DNA of 64,000 bases from Limonium bicolor (GCA_023374045.1 CM041777.1:479733594-479797593), one strand, 5' to 3'; shown: positions 36,463 through 49,657, numbered from the stretch's first letter. Made by a program: numbers and translations. Notes: a model not told the origin generated them from the letters alone.

Positions 36463-38299
36463 AGAACAAAAATGGCTTAAAATGTGTTTTAAAGTGTTCT
36501 AAAGGTGGGGGATTGATGGGTAACGGTTTTGAATATTGTTAAGGCCTTGTTTGGTGACTTTTAAAGGTCCTAAGAAGTATAAACAAGTGTTGGAAGTGAT
36601 TGAGAAAATTGTGAGTTTAAGTACACAAAGTTAAACTGAAATAACGGGATAACGGGGTAAGTACGGGAGTAATAGAAGTTTACACACCGTAAGAGTTTGT
36701 TGTTAATGAAACATTTTAATAATAATACCAGTTGTTCGGAAACTAACCGGGGAGCGTGAGGTGATGCGTTGGAGTAAATCCTCGGGAACACGGTAGATAA
36801 CCCATGGTGTAAGGTAAGGTTTTCTTGCAACCTGTGTCCTACCGGGTTACACCGGCTTGTATGCCAACTTGTTTTTCTGTGTGTTTGCCACCTTGCAAGA
36901 TAAATCATGAAATGAGTTTATAGTAATTCATTAATGTGGCGTAAATAATTCCGATATCGTTTAACCTTAATTATGTGTTAAACCGTAGCTAACCGACTCT
37001 AGGATCACATAAGAGATCGGTATTCGGATTAAACGTCCCAACCTACGGGAACGTTCTAACTACGGCTATCCGTGTGTTAGTGTATATTGTGGTTGTGTGT
37101 GTGATGTGTGTGGTTTTGTTTAGTATATTGTTATTTAAGGAATGTTGTTGTGCATGTTTGTCGAATGGGATATTGCCTCCCTTGTGTGTGATTAACCAAG
37201 TTTATAACACCATACGGTGTCATGATGTGATAAGTTCCATAAAGGAACTTCTAACTAATATGTATATATTATGGGGGGTGAGGAATCCGGTCGTTCCGGT
37301 CGCGCGCGTTGTTTGGGAGTTGATCTCCATATTTAAATTAACTCCCACTCTGTTATGTTATGGTTGTTTTTCCTCCTTGGATTACAATCACCCACGAGCT
37401 TAACCAAAGCTTACATACCTTGATTATTATTCGGGGCTAGGGGGAATATTGTTATGTTAAGGTTGTTTTCCTTCCTTAGATTACAACCACCCGCAAGCTT
37501 AACCAAGGCTTACCTATCTCATCATTATTGGAGCTATGGGAAATTGTGTATGGTGTGATCGGGCCTATATTACGGCCTACACATCTAAGTGAAGTAAATG
37601 TGTACGGTGTGTTCGGACTTATATTTTCTCCGGCACATCCTAAGTAAGGTGTACGTTCTCTAAGAAGAACGGTGTTAAGTTGTATACATGTTGTTATGTG
37701 AAGTATGTTGTTATGTTGTGTATGTTGATCTCCGAAATCAACCCCGTACAAATATAAGGGGAAATTAAGTATAACCCGATTAAATGGGTGTGTGTCGTCT
37801 AACAAGGAATAGCTCCATTAGGGTAGAACCCTCAAGGGTCAATAACACAATAATGTGATCTAACCGATGTGATGTGCTAATCTTATGTTTGTATCCTGTA
37901 CATTGGATGTGTGAATTATAAGCATGACTTGTGTGTATAGTTTTATGCATGTTTTAAATATAATTAACCGCATGCTCAGATGACAAATAGTTGTGTGTGG
38001 CCCGGTAGCATGCGGGCTGCAGGATTACCATACCAGCAAAGGTGCTGACCCCCTTTGGGGGCCCCCATTACTTTTCAGGTACAATGAAGCTGGTAGCCGT
38101 TCGAGAGTAGGACGGGGTAACTGTTTATGTACGGGTGGCTATTTAGTTTAGCGCGATATTGATAATGGAATGTATTAGACTCGGTACAGTTTGGATTGTA
38201 GATGTATTTGTATTTAGATTATAATGGATTTGTAAATGTAAAGTGTAGTGCTCGGTAATCTTGTCCATCAGACCGGTACGTTGTGTATGTAGTAGCCTT

Positions 38300-38321
38300 G
38301 TTAGCCACGTGGGTGGCTAAC
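38300..38321 (+). other. Conserved hairpin near the end of B's LTR
   Basis: GTTAGCCAC and GTGGCTAAC form a 9-bp stem around GTGG, with CCTTGTTA before and GGCGTGTAACACCC after, as in element A but with different, still paired, stem bases. Confidence 0.75.
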
Positions 38322-38367
38322 GGCGTGTAACACCCATTGATTTAGTCAGTGTTTATGATGTAAGTTC

Positions 38368-40325
38368 TGTTGGGCAAAATAGTAGTTAAACTATCTTGCT
38401 AACTATGGGCAGTGAACCCAATCTTTGTAGTACAACAAGGTCGTATCCACAGAGACTTCGCAACTATTTAATTAATTATCCAGTTTAGTAAATGTACAAA
38501 AAGATAAATAAAAGTGCATAAAATGTAAATTGGGGGTTTAGCCGGAGGCAAGCTTGATTTTTAGGATTAGTACAGAAATAATAAATACAGTAAAATAAAG
38601 TAAATGGATGGAAAAAAGGTATCCTAGGATAGCGGGGGAATTTCCTAAATTACTTAAACAGATTTATAACCATGTCTCAATTATTTATTGTCTATTAGAG
38701 TTAATAATTGTCAGTTACGAACTCTTAGTTATAGCCTCGGTATTTTCCTGCTCAATCCGGAGTGTAAATACCAAGGTTAATTCCTTTGTGGTACTTAGAC
38801 TATCTCAAAATCATATGTTGATAGTTACCAAATAAATGTAGTAGTTTGTCACGCTAAGCATTTAACAATATTTGCTGAAAGGAATTAAAACAAGTTTAAT
38901 AAGTGAAACAGGTGATAAATATTTATTTAAGTACAGACAATAATTATAATCCTAATTTGCTCTTATTTGTCTGTTTAAGAATTTATCTTGTGGCCTTCCT
39001 AAATCATAGATAAGGACAACTCTTAATTAATTCAATAGACTTTTTACAATCAGAAAAAGTCTAAAATCATTAATTAGCTTTAAGCAAGAATTCTTTTAAT
39101 AACAGCGATGGATTTTATCTGTTAATTAAGGAGATAATATCTAACGTTTGTCTTTCTTTGTGGTCTATTCTCAGATTTACAAAATCATTGAAATAAGAGA
39201 AACCGTAAATGCATAAAAATGATCAGTTGTTAAGCATTTAATAATTTAGAGAGACAAAACAAATATTTATAAGAAAACTTGGTATTAATAATAAGTCTGA
39301 ATTATTTGGGGTCAAACCCCATCCTAGGATACGAGTAAAATCACTCAGACATTAACAGTAATAAAAAGAAAGCAGAGATAGCCATTAATTTGGAGACTGC
39401 CGGCGGAGACTGGACTGCGATTTGCTTCTGCTCCAGCTCCCTATTCTTCTCTTCTTCTTATCGTGCTTCTGCTGTGTGGTGGAATGAAGAATAAAAATAA
39501 AATGGAGAAGTGGGAGATAAGAGGATGGAATGGATCGTAGTCTGATGGAGAGCTTTGGATTATGAGGAAGGGATGATTTATTTGAGCAGAGCAGCGTGGG
39601 TTTTATAGAAGAAAGGAAGGGGAAGAAGACAGAGGGAACACCGCGTGAGCAAATTGAGTAATGGATTGGGGGCGGCAGAACGCGTGAGTAACTGTCGGCA
39701 GGCGCCTGATATTGCTGAAGAAGTAGACGGATAAGTTGCAGGCGCCGCGAAGAAGATAAACAGTTGTGGCGTTAATTATCTGGACATTTACACGCGTCCT
39801 CGTAGATGTCCGCCTGTTATTATGCGGACGTCACCATGTCCGCCTGTGTGTCCGCCTTGTTTTATGCGGACAAACCCATGTCCTCGCTTGTGTCCTCGCT
39901 TGTGTCCGCCTAATATCACGCGGACGTGTCTTGTCCTCGCTTGTGTCCTCGCTTCTGTCCGCCTAATTCTACGCGGACAACACTAGTCTTACGCGGATAC
40001 ATTCCTGTCCGCCTGTGTGTCCTCGCTTGTGTCCTCGCTGTTTTGGGCGGACGCTCATGCGGACACCATGCGGACACAAACTTTGACCGGCTCTAGATTC
40101 TTCGTTTGGACTCCATTTTTCGAGCCGTATGCGCCTATGCGTTCGTCTCTTCGTGTACTTTGCTCCTAGCTTGGTTTTTCCTCATGTTTAAACCAATAAA
40201 TTTGTGAGATAATCAATAAAACATAAACTAGAGGAAAAACATACGATAAGTGTGAAATGAGCAGAAAAGTGCTGATATAATATATGAAATACACCCATAA
40301 AACATGCTCATTTAGACAGTTATCA
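38368..40325 (-). repeat. 3' LTR of F2 (left in window)
   Basis: 1958 bp. It carries the gtccgcc/gcggac array at about 39800-40085 and a TATA box at 39601-39607 (minus strand). The stretch at 38375-38460, with ctatgggcagtgaaccc and cgtatccacagaga, resembles 46190-46250 in C's LTR. Confidence 0.9.
39800..40085. repeat. gtccgcc/gcggac box array in F2
   Basis: Many copies of gtccgcc and gcggac alternate with tgtcctcgctt units upstream of the TATA box. The other LTR has a shorter version at about 43945-44195, which explains most of the 37-bp length difference between the LTRs. Confidence 0.78.
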
Positions 40326-41343
40326 CACCCCCCACTTACCTTTTGCTTGTCCTCAAGCAAAACCATGTACCCAAGCAAGTAGGGAATGCTCAATATTAAC
40401 AAATACTATTATGAAGGGTAGGATAAAGAAGTCAATAGTACATGATCTTAAACTTTTTAGAGGAGTGTGATCCATCACCTACTGGTGGCATAGGTGTACT
40501 CTGGGTAAAAATAAAATATAGAGTTTCGGGGTATGATCCGGAGTACTTCAATGCTTCTTAGTTAAGGTGACTTTGAGAACTTTTACCATGGCCAACTTCT
40601 CTCAAGAATGGGCATTGAGGAGAAAACAAAAGGAAAAATAGAATTATGCATTTGTTTCACTTTTGCATAAGAGATGAGAAGATAATATGTAGGCATCAAG
40701 CCTTTGTATTTAAGAACACTCAACTCTCTTGTTGGTTACCAATGGTGTCTCGCAAGTCCCTTATTTATTTTTTGTATATATATGTATTTTTTTTTTACAG
40801 AGAAGCACCCCTTAGCAATCCCTAAGAAAGAAGACAGAAAGAACCCCTGAGCAATAAAAATCCAACCATTGCAGATCATTTGGTCACACCGCATAAAAAT
40901 GCTCCTCAAAAGTAATCAAAATTTTAAAATTTTTTTTTTTGAATTTGTACCATTTATCCCACAATTCATAACAGTATTTATTCTTAAAGAGAACAACCCA
41001 CATATAAAGGGTCCACGAAGTTGAATTTGGACAAACGCAAGATTAGCAGAGAGATTAAGCATTTTAGCATAAAATGTCACCGAAAAGGGCACACTCCCCA
41101 CACTTAAATTGAACAATGTCCTCATTGTTCACCAGAAAAAACAAGGGAAGGTTTCAGAAGACCTTTTCGGTAAATAGATAAAATAGAGAGAACACAAAGC
41201 TCACGAATAATCATTTAAGCACATAAACTCTCCTCTGCATATTTTATTTAAATAAAAGCATAATTAAAGAAACTGGTACTCCCCTGAGATTATTTTTGCT
41301 TGCGTTTAAAGGAGTTCCCCCACACTTGAGCTTCAGCCTCAAG
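40326..41343 (-). mobile_element. Non-coding 3' internal region of F2 with three stem-loop/PPT modules
   Basis: Read on the minus strand, the modules are CTTGAG/CTCAAG (41325-41343), GAACAATG/CATTGTTC (41111-41130) and TTTTGCTTG/CAAGCAAAA (40341-40362). Each is followed by a tract of the aagtgtggggg type; the last abuts the LTR. Confidence 0.8.
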
Positions 41344-41559
41344 TAGCGTAGCTTGGTTGCGGTGTAGTCATGAAGTTGCACCTGCATAAGACACTAGAAG
41401 CAACCATACTACAAACGGGGTTAAGAGTTAGCAAAAACAAAATTTAAAGGGAACCTGAAAATTAAAAGAGCATAAAAGCATATAAAAGATAAGTTCGTCC
41501 GGGTTGCCTCCCGGAAAGCTGCCCTTCTTTAACGTCTTTGGCTAGACGCCCGCTTCGTT

Positions 41560-42390
41560 ATCCTGGATCAAAAATATAAGTAGACAACAGCTCTGCCAGG
41601 AAAACGAAGTTGGCAGTAATTAAAAGCAAACCACCTGGATCAAAACAAAATGTTACTTCGGCAAATATAATAGGAAAATGAATACTCCACAAAACCTGGT
41701 GTTCGAGGAGGTACTGCCGGTAGCGTAGTTCTAACAGGAGACCAGGTGTGATTGGCTTTGCTTCCTCAAATTGGAAGATGTAAAAATCCTCCTCTTGTTG
41801 TTGAGGCTTATGGTAATCAACGTCAGAGGGAAGTGGCTCCTTGAAATTGATTATAGCACTCTCTTTTGATGGCTCGGAGGGAGGCGATATCTCCTCCTTC
41901 TCAAGGTTGAGGATGTATCCACCCTCATCTTCTGGTAGAGCACGGTGAAGGAGGGGAAAAAGTAGTTGACTTCAGAGGGAGGGGACTCCATGAAGTCCAA
42001 GGTGAAACTTTCTTCTGAGGAGTTGTCTTCACAATCAAGCGGATGGTTGTTTGGTGATGGATTCTCTAATTCGAATAGGGGAGGAGGTGGAGAGTAGCTT
42101 AAGTCCTCAGCAGGTTGTTCTTCCTCGTGAACCACTGCATTCAGTTGTTGAACCGGTTGTTCCATGCGTTCGACCTGATCTAGCGTTCTTTGCCGGATCA
42201 TTTCAGAGGTTGAGGTAAAATTTGCCATCATTTCCCTTAAAATGGCGTTGTCTCTCTCTATTGCAACCATAGGACAATGGGAACTTTCATGGTCTCCTCC
42301 ACACTCTTGGCAGACACTCCATTGATTGTAGTCCTCTGCGCCATAGGGGTAACCATACCAATCTCCTGCTTGATAGTAGTGACCATCCAT
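41560..42390 (-). pseudogene. Small gag-like zinc-knuckle ORF of F2, probably frameshifted
   Basis: ATG at 42390 opens a 179-codon frame ending at 41851. Residues 28-40 hold the finger CQECGGDHESSHC (CX2CX3HX4C), matching F1's. The block VNYFFPSFTVLY corresponds to F1's YFPSFSIIY. After it, this frame turns basic and unlike F1, whereas a neighbouring frame from about 41945 continues the F1-like text (EDEGGYILNLEKEE, then FYIFQFEEAKP, then FCFDPG near 41565). A single-base shift near 41945 therefore probably broke an ORF of about 275 codons. Function as RNA-binding Gag fragment is inferred. Confidence 0.6.
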
Positions 42391-42498
42391 CAGAATTAAG
42401 TACCTTAAAAAAAAGAAATAAAAATTTATACAAAAAAGGCAAATAACAGAAATAAAAGAAAAACTAAACAGATAATAAACCAGATAGTTGGACCGAAG

Positions 42499-42516
42499 TC
42501 CCCGGCAACGGCGCCA
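42499..42516 (-). promoter_or_regulatory. PBS of F2 (tRNA-Asp type)
   Basis: The complement reads TGGCGCCGTTGCCGGGGA, identical to F1's PBS, six bases from the LTR end. Confidence 0.92.
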
Positions 42517-42522
42517 AAAACT

Positions 42523-44443
42523 TGTTGGGCAAAATAGTAGTTAAACTATCTTGCTAACTATGGGCAGTGAACCCAATCTTTGTAGTACAACAAGGTCGTA
42601 TCCACAGAGACTTCGCAACTATTTAATTAATTATCCAGTTTAGTAAATGTACAAAAAGATAAATAAAAGTGCATAAAATGTAAATTGGGGGTTTAGCCGG
42701 AGGCAAGCTTGATTTTTAGGATTAGTACAGAAATAATAAATACAGTAAAATAAAGTAAATGGATGGAAAAAAGGTATCCTAGGATAGCGGGGGAATTTCC
42801 TAAATTACTTAAACAGATTTATAACCATGTCTCAATTATTTATTGTCTATTAGAGTTAATAATTGTCAGTTACGAACTCTTAGTTATAGCCTCGGTATTT
42901 TCCTACTCAATCCGGAGTGTAAATACCAAGGTTAATTCCTTTGTGGTACTTAGACTATCTCAAAATCATATGTTGATAGTTACCAAATAAATGCAGTAGT
43001 TTGTCACGCTAAGCATTTAACAATATTTGCTGAAAGGAATTAAAACAAGTTTAATAAGTGAAACAGGTGATAAATATTTATTTAAGTACAGACAATAAAT
43101 ATAATCCTAATTTGCTCTTATTTGTCTGTTAAGAATTTATCTTGTGGCCTTCCTAAATCATAGATAAGGACAACTCTTAATTAATTCAATAGACTTTTTA
43201 CAATCAGAAAAAGTCTAAAATCATTAATTAGCTTTAAGCAAGAATTCTTTTAATAACAGCGATTGATTTTATCTGTTAATTAAGGAGATAATATCTAACG
43301 TTTGTCTTTCTTTGTGGTCTATTCTCAGATTTACAAAATCATTGAAATAAGAGAAACCGTAAATGCATAAAAATGATCAGTTGTTAAGCATTTAATAATT
43401 TAGAGAGACAAAACAAATATTTATAAGCAAACTTGGTATTAATAATAAGTCTGAATTATTTGGGGTCAAACCCCATCCTAGGATACGAGTAAAATCACTC
43501 AGACATTAACAGTAATAAAAAGAAAGCAGAGATAGCCATTAATTTGGAGACAGCCGGCGGAGACTGGACTGCGATTCGCTTCTGCTCCAGCTCCCTTTTC
43601 TTCTCTTCTTCTTATCGTGCTTTTGCTGTGTGGTGGAATGAAGAATAAAAATAAAATGGAGAAGTGGGAGATAAGAGGATGGAATGGATCGTAGTCTGAT
43701 GGAGAGCTTTGGATTATGAGGAAGGGATGATTTATTTGAGCAGAGCAGCATGGGTTTTATAGAAGAAAGGAAGGGGAAGAAGACAGAGGGAACATCGCGT
43801 GAGCAAATTGAGTAATGGATTGGGGGCGGCAGAACGCGTCAGTAACTGTCGGCAGGCGCCTGATATTGCTGAAGAAGTAGACGGATAAGTTGCAGGCGCC
43901 GCGAAGAAGATAAACAGTTGTCGCGTTAATTATCTGGACATTTACACGCGTCCTCGTAGATGTCCGCCTGTTACACCATGTCCGCCTGTGTGTCCGCCTT
44001 GTTTTATGCGGACAAACCCATGTCCTCGCTTGAGTCCGCCTAATATCACGCGGACGTGTCTTGTCCTCGCTTATGTCCTCGCTTCTGTCCGCCTAATTCT
44101 ACGCGGACAACACTAGTCTTTCCTGTCCGCCTGTGTGTCCTCGCTTGTGTCCTCGCTGTTTTGGGCGGACGCTCATGCGGACACCATGCGGACACAAACT
44201 TTGACCGGCTCTAGATTCTTCGTTTGGACTCCGTTTTTCGAGCCGTCTGCGCCTATGCGTTCGTCTCTTCGTGTACTTTGCTCATATCTTGGTTTTTCCT
44301 CATGTTTAAACCAATAAATTTGTGAGATAATCAATAAAACATAAACTAGAGGAAAAACATACGATAAGTGAGAAATGAGCAGAAAAGTGCTGATATAATA
44401 TATGAAATACACCCATAAAACATGCTCATTTAGACACTTATCA
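42523..44443 (-). repeat. 5' LTR of F2 (right in window)
   Basis: 1921 bp, closely matching 38368-40325 apart from array-length changes and a few substitutions. TATA box at 43755-43761 on the minus strand. Confidence 0.9.
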
Positions 44444-44495
44444 AGTTCCGTTGCGATTAATGGTTAAGTGTGGTGTTATTAGTTATGGTGTTACA

Positions 44496-44815
44496 GCTTC
44501 CGCATGTGCGGGTTGCTTCACTACCTTAGACATGTCAAACTCAAGCTTTTCATCATGAAATCTCAAGATAATTTTTCCATTTTCCATATCTATTAAGGTC
44601 CTAGCAGTTCTCAAGAAGGGGTGACCTAATATCAATGGAACTCTGGAATCCTCCTCCATGTCTATCACAATGAAATCAGACGTAAAGACAAAAGTCCCTA
44701 CAGTCACTACTAAATCCTCAACTTTCCCTTTCAGGAGGAGTCCCTTGTGGTCTATAACCGGATTGAAAGTTTGATGGTTGAATTTGGGCTTGAGGTCTAT
44801 ATCCTTTAAGAGGTG
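44496..44815 (-). pseudogene. pro: Protease remnant of Athila-like element C
   Basis: On the minus strand the frame reads VEDLVVTVGTFVF, then DFIVIDMEED, VPLILGHPFLRTART and LIDMENGKI. This is the C-terminal half of the retropepsin-like protease typical of Athila elements. The N-terminal part with the catalytic Asp is missing, and an upstream stretch in another frame (GYRPQ words, 44735-44810) looks like the end of gag, so gag and protease have been joined by a deletion. Element B cuts the sequence at 44496; the rest of pol must lie left of the window. Confidence 0.75.
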
Positions 44816-44867
44816 CTGAAAATTTTGTTTGGTCCTCCTTGGTTTTGGTCATTCCTCCATGAAAAGT

Positions 44868-45899
44868 TCAGATGGTTCTCCATGGCACATTGTTGTAGTT
44901 GTAGGATCGATTGCCTATGAAGTTCACATCCTCTTGTTGGTTCATGTTTATCTCTTTTTCACAACATTGAGTGTTATGAGAGCCCGCACAAATAGCACAT
45001 CCCTCAGTGGATGGACCGGAAGATGAAAAAGCTATGGTTTTTACAATTTCTGTTTGAGCAATCGCTAGCTTCTCTACCATCTTCGTGAGAGATGAAATTT
45101 GAGCCAAAAGATGATCGGTGGGCTACACGTGAAGGAGGCCAGCTTCTCTAGGTGCTCTGCCTTTTACTCTGGACCATTGTTTTGTGTCGTTAGTCATTGT
45201 ATCAAGAAGTTCTATTCCTTCTTCAGGAGACTTGGTCATAAAGCTTCCTTCCGCGAAGGAGTTCACAAGAAGTCGGTTGGAGTCGTCCAGCCCGTTGAAG
45301 AATGATAAGCACAATGATTGGTCATCTAAACCATGATGAGAGCAATTCATAAGCATTTCCTTGAACCGGTCCCAAGCATCATATAGAGTTTCCCCCGGTT
45401 CTTGGTAGAATGTGTTTATCTCTCCAATTAATTGCCTTGTCCTACTTGTGGGGTAGTACTTAGCAAGAAATTTACTAGCCATTTGCTCCCATGTGTGGAT
45501 GGACCTTGATGGGAGGCTTCGGTACCACCTTAGAGCTGCGTCGGACAATGAGTAAGGGAAGAGCTGTAGCCGGATCCTCTTATTTAGATTGCCCGTTTTA
45601 CCGAAGGAATTGTAAAAATCCATGAAAAGGCTCAAGTGATTTGGAGCATCATCTGGATTCGCCCCACTGAATTTTCCTTGATCTCGAATTGCGGTGATGA
45701 AGTGGGTTTTGAAAGCCCATTGAGCCGCTTCAGCCGGTGTCAAGATTGGAAGTACTATCGCTGAGGCTCTCCCTTCGGTGTTTGGTCGGTGATAGTCTTG
45801 AAGGGGTCGGTGTTGGCCTTGTGGTTGCCCATGTTCCTCGTGACCATTGTTCTCGACATCTGGGTCAATGTGAGTGTTTGTCATGGTATGAGTTTTCAA
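44868..45899 (-). pseudogene. gag: Broken gag of Athila-like element C
   Basis: ATG at 45899 opens 258 codons (to 45123) with a typical Athila/Tat Retrotrans_gag domain: RIRLQLFPYSLSDAALRWY, SLPSRSIHTWEQM, KFLAKYYPTSRT, GETLYDAWDRFKEML and FFNGLDD. The frame ends early at 45123; the following sequence in another frame (45107-44868) carries a coiled, lysine-rich stretch, a zinc-finger-like CAICAGSHNTQCC and VNFIGNRSYNYNN, which normally belong to the same protein. A frameshift or small deletion at about 45110 therefore breaks gag. It lies about 250 bases from the PBS, as expected. A plus-strand frame over the same bases is a shadow. Confidence 0.85.
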
Positions 45900-46137
45900 T
45901 TCCTTCTGACTCTTCTTAGAGATCGTTCAAGCTCGGACCTCGGGCTAACAAGAGGAGAGTCGCTAGTTCGGGTGCTTGGCATGCACGAGAAGAGCAGAGG
46001 GTACCTGAATAAATTCACCAACAAACAGTGCTAACGATTAGGAGTAAGAAAAACAAACAAGAACTAAATAAAACTAAAATAATCAAAACCAAATATACCA
46101 AAATTGGGGAAAATGATAGAGACTATTGATTTACCCG
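45900..46137 (-). mobile_element. 5' untranslated leader of element C
   Basis: About 240 bp between the PBS and gag of C. Nothing else is seen in it. Confidence 0.6.
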
Positions 46138-46151
46138 GCGGCGGCGCCAAA
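46134..46151 (-). promoter_or_regulatory. PBS of element C (tRNA-Asp type)
   Basis: The complement reads TTGGCGCCGCCGCCGGG just inside the LTR end at 46156, a variant of the tRNA-Asp PBS seen in F1 and F2. Confidence 0.82.
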
Positions 46152-49100
46152 AACATGTTATGAGAAAAATGTATTGAAGCGTTGCAATGTGTTAACTATG
46201 GGCAAGTGTACCCAGTCGGAGTAGTAATAAGAGTGTCGTTCCACTAGGAAATTGAATATATATCTCCCTAGCTTCGGTATTTTCGGTAAAGAGCAATAAT
46301 TAAAGGGGATTTAGCCAGTGGCAAGCTTAGTGATTCGATCAAGATAAATTGCAAAGTAAACAAGGAAAATAAAATCTTTTTTAATGGATTGGGATGGAAT
46401 GCACCCTAGTGTAGACACCAAAAATTCTCACCCCATAAAGCAAAATTCAAGAAAATGCATAAAATAAGAGGGTCGTCGCCTTTCTATTAGAAACTTATTC
46501 ATGTACATACCAAAACGAAACTGTCATTTTATGACAAATTTTCTTAATCAATTTTCAAAATATCGAATCTGTCCCTTTTCGTTATTTACTTATTTTACCT
46601 TTTTGTTTTCGATTTATTTCATGTTAGTCAATTTTGTTGTATTCACTTATTTATTTGCATATTCATTTTATTTTGGTTCATGCTATTTTGCTACTTGTTT
46701 ATTTTATCTCACTTCATTTCATTGGTAATTTTACTTGTATTTTATTTATTAGTACTTGTTTTTATTTTGTCTTTATCATTATTATTTTTAAAAAGTTATT
46801 TTCATCATTTTATGTACATTTTCACTATTATATTCCATACTAGCATATTTCGTTTTGTCGCTAGTTCGATTAAACTCCCTTTCATCTCATTTTATTTTGT
46901 TACTTATTTTTTCCATCTTATTTACTGCTACTCGTACATATATAATTCAATTTTCCTTTTTAAGGCATTCAATTGTATTTCTCTTCCCATCATACTAGTA
47001 CTATACTATTTCATTATTTCATGTACTTGTTTCATCTATTTTATCATGTTTTGTGTTTTATTATTTACATTCCATAATTTCATGACTCGTAGGAAAAAAA
47101 TGATTCATTTTGTTAGATTAAACTCTTTCACTACTGTATATTTCTCCTTTAAACGGTAGTGTTTTTAAAGAATTCATTAAATTTGAAGTAGAGCTTTAGC
47201 ATTATTCTCTCAATTGTATATCAAGTTTTGACTTAGCATAGCTGGTTAGTATATTTGTTTGAGAATTAACTAATCACGGGTTTGAAACTTGGAGAGGTTA
47301 CTGTGACATTTTATTTTTTTCAGTCCAACTCGTAATAGAGCTCTAGTTGTATTTCTTGCGGTCATATACTGAATTCTGTTACAGCTCAATCAGTCAGAGT
47401 ATACAAAGGGGAGAGTCTGGAGGTCCTTGGTTTGAACCGTAGGAGAAGTAAAACTTGGTTTTATTTTTGGATGGGGCGCCAAACGTGGCCTTGATTACGC
47501 CTGCACCAAGCCCGGCCCACCCTTCCATGTTGGGTCCGATTTTTTTTCATCCAAATACTCCAAATAAAGCCCATGTTTGTTAACTAGCCCATTAAAAAAA
47601 GTCAATTGACTCTTCTTACAAAAACCCTAGTTCCTATTATAAAGGGACATTCAGAAACCCACTATGAGGATTTAAAAAAAAAAAAGATCTAGCCGACACC
47701 CACGTTTTATTCGACATTCCTGTAACATTCCAACCGTCCTCTTCAAGAGAAACCTCAACGTCTAGCTTTTCAAAAAATAAAAACGGAGAGGAGGAACATG
47801 TCCCCATCTATTCATTGAACCACCACGAAATCCATCCCCTTCTACCTGGATACAACCGCGGTATTTCATCTGAAGTATCATCCGATCTTTATTCTTCGTT
47901 GACCTCGTTTCTATTATCATTTAACTCTTAATTCGAATTGCAGATATTCTTACCTTCTTGTTTGTTTTGTCCTCCAACCGACTCTATAAATATTCTTGTC
48001 TTGGTTTTCCTTTTTATCTTATTCCGTCTGTCGAATTTGCCAGATGAATTGAATCGGTAATGGCTAAAATGAAGAACGAGAGAGGTGTGATTGTACCGGG
48101 GATTCGTTCCCGATGATAATGTCAGCCCTCTCATTTTGTGTCTTTTAGTTTCATTCTTCTTTATTATGCTTTGGTTTCATTTCTGTCGAGAACGTTAAAA
48201 AAAGAAGAAGATCGATTGTTGCTCATCATGATTTCGAAACCTTCACTGTATATTAAGGTCCACTCATTCTCATTGTTGCTTGGATTTGGTGGTTCGATCA
48301 CTTTTAATCTCCGGTGCCGATCCTTGCTAGAAATATATTCATTCACGGTCCGAAATATGAGTGGACTCCTCTTTGTTCTTTTTGCTCTTAGTTTTTTTTT
48401 CAGTCATTGAATTATTTTCATATGTGTGCCTTACTTGAGTGAATACCAAGGCCAATATGGTTTATGGGTTCGTAGAAGGCTCATAAAGCACAATTTTCTG
48501 ATCATTGAGAATTTCAGTTCCGGGGGGTAGAAGGTGGCCTACTGGGTTTACCTTCGATTCATGAGTATGCATCCTTCCCCCTCTCGGTTTCTTTGTTTAC
48601 TCTGTATTTCACCTTAAAATCCATGTAAAGTTACGCCGATGAGTACCAAACCCATCACGGGTTCACGGGCTCAAAGATGTACATGGTACCGAAATATAAA
48701 CCTTAGTCCCAAATTTCATTTGTAGTTGTTCTGATTCCTCCTATGCACCTTCGCTCACTGGATTCCTTATGCCTCTGCTGGGAAAGTTCATGAATCAGTC
48801 GTTCCGTTTGTGTTCACTTTGAACATCCATATTTCGGTATTTGTCATTCGGGTCAATGAACTTCTTTTGTATTGCTAGTCTCTTTCAGGTTTGTAAAATT
48901 CAAAGCCCAATCTCAGGCACCCTCGTGAACAGATTCGATTTGGGGATTGTATATACTCTGTTTATTTTATACGTTGTGCAACGATTTGACTCGAGTTATC
49001 TATACCCTATACGTGGTATGTATTCACTTAAAGCCAGAGCTCAAGCGTGCTACTCCTTCTGGTAATATTTGTGTTCTTTGTGACGGTTTAGCTCTCTGTT

Positions 49101-49657
49101 GTCTCGCCTGAACTCTACATTAGTTAGAATGATTGTATCTGTTTCAAAACTTGGAAATTGGTCTCAATCGGAGTAAACACTCCTACGATGGTTGTCTCTT
49201 CCTCTACATACTCTTCTGTCAATTCGATTATGTCTGAAACTAATCTGTCTCTTTTTCCTTCTGGTTATCGTCCTTCATTCTCTGTGCAGGAAATGACTCT
49301 CATCGTGTTACCGGCCAACCCTAGCTTGGGTCAATGCTATTTTGTAGAACATCAGGTGCTTTAATTATGACTTAAACGATTGTGGTTACGAGTCCCAGAT
49401 GTGCATGGATTAAAACACTACACGGTCGGTGGTACTCTCAGAACAACAAGCAGAAGATTGACTCAAGTGCAGAAGCAGATTAACTTTTTTTTTTTGCATA
49501 AATTCATTCTTCTTGTTTTATGTCTGTTACATTCATGGGCTAACCTATATCTAATCATTCTTTTTCGTGTCTTGTCTTTCCTTTTTCTTCGAAGTTATTT
49601 GTTGGAGAAAATGCTTCCCCCATCTAGGTATCAAAATCCTCAACTGAATAAGCTTTA

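Larger units (their letters stand above)
38368..44443 (-). mobile_element. F2: non-autonomous gag-only LTR element in B's LTR
   Basis: A 6076-bp minus-strand element flanked by AGTTC (38363-38367 and 44444-44448). On its own strand the LTRs begin TGATAAGTGTC and end GCCCAACA. It shares with F1 the first ~220 bp of the LTR, the TATA box, PBS type, the small zinc-knuckle ORF, three stem-loop/PPT modules and several internal blocks, but its R/U5 is unlike F1's and instead resembles that of element C. Confidence 0.92.
34090..44495 (+). mobile_element. 3' LTR of chromovirus B, interrupted by F2
   Basis: Starts TGAAATACCCC after the PPT and ends ATGGTGTTACA at 44495. Without F2 and one TSD copy it is about 4325 bp. 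It is the same family as the reverse solo LTR at 7582-11946. It holds a pyrimidine-rich block (34720-34930), three ggtccgggac boxes (36283-36462), the conserved hairpin (38300-38321) and ccccctttggggg followed by caggtac (about 38047-38082). The right-hand TSD candidate is GCTTC (44496-44500); the left copy is outside the window. No gene supported. Confidence 0.9.

Noticed and set aside
44829..46034. Plus-strand frames of 60-81 codons across the C gag region
   Set aside because: Shadows of the minus-strand gag, whose Retrotrans_gag motifs are clear.
46680..47159. 159-codon plus-strand frame that looks like a membrane protein
   Set aside because: Phe/Ile/Tyr-rich because the DNA is T-rich; it sits in a solo LTR and has no recognisable family.
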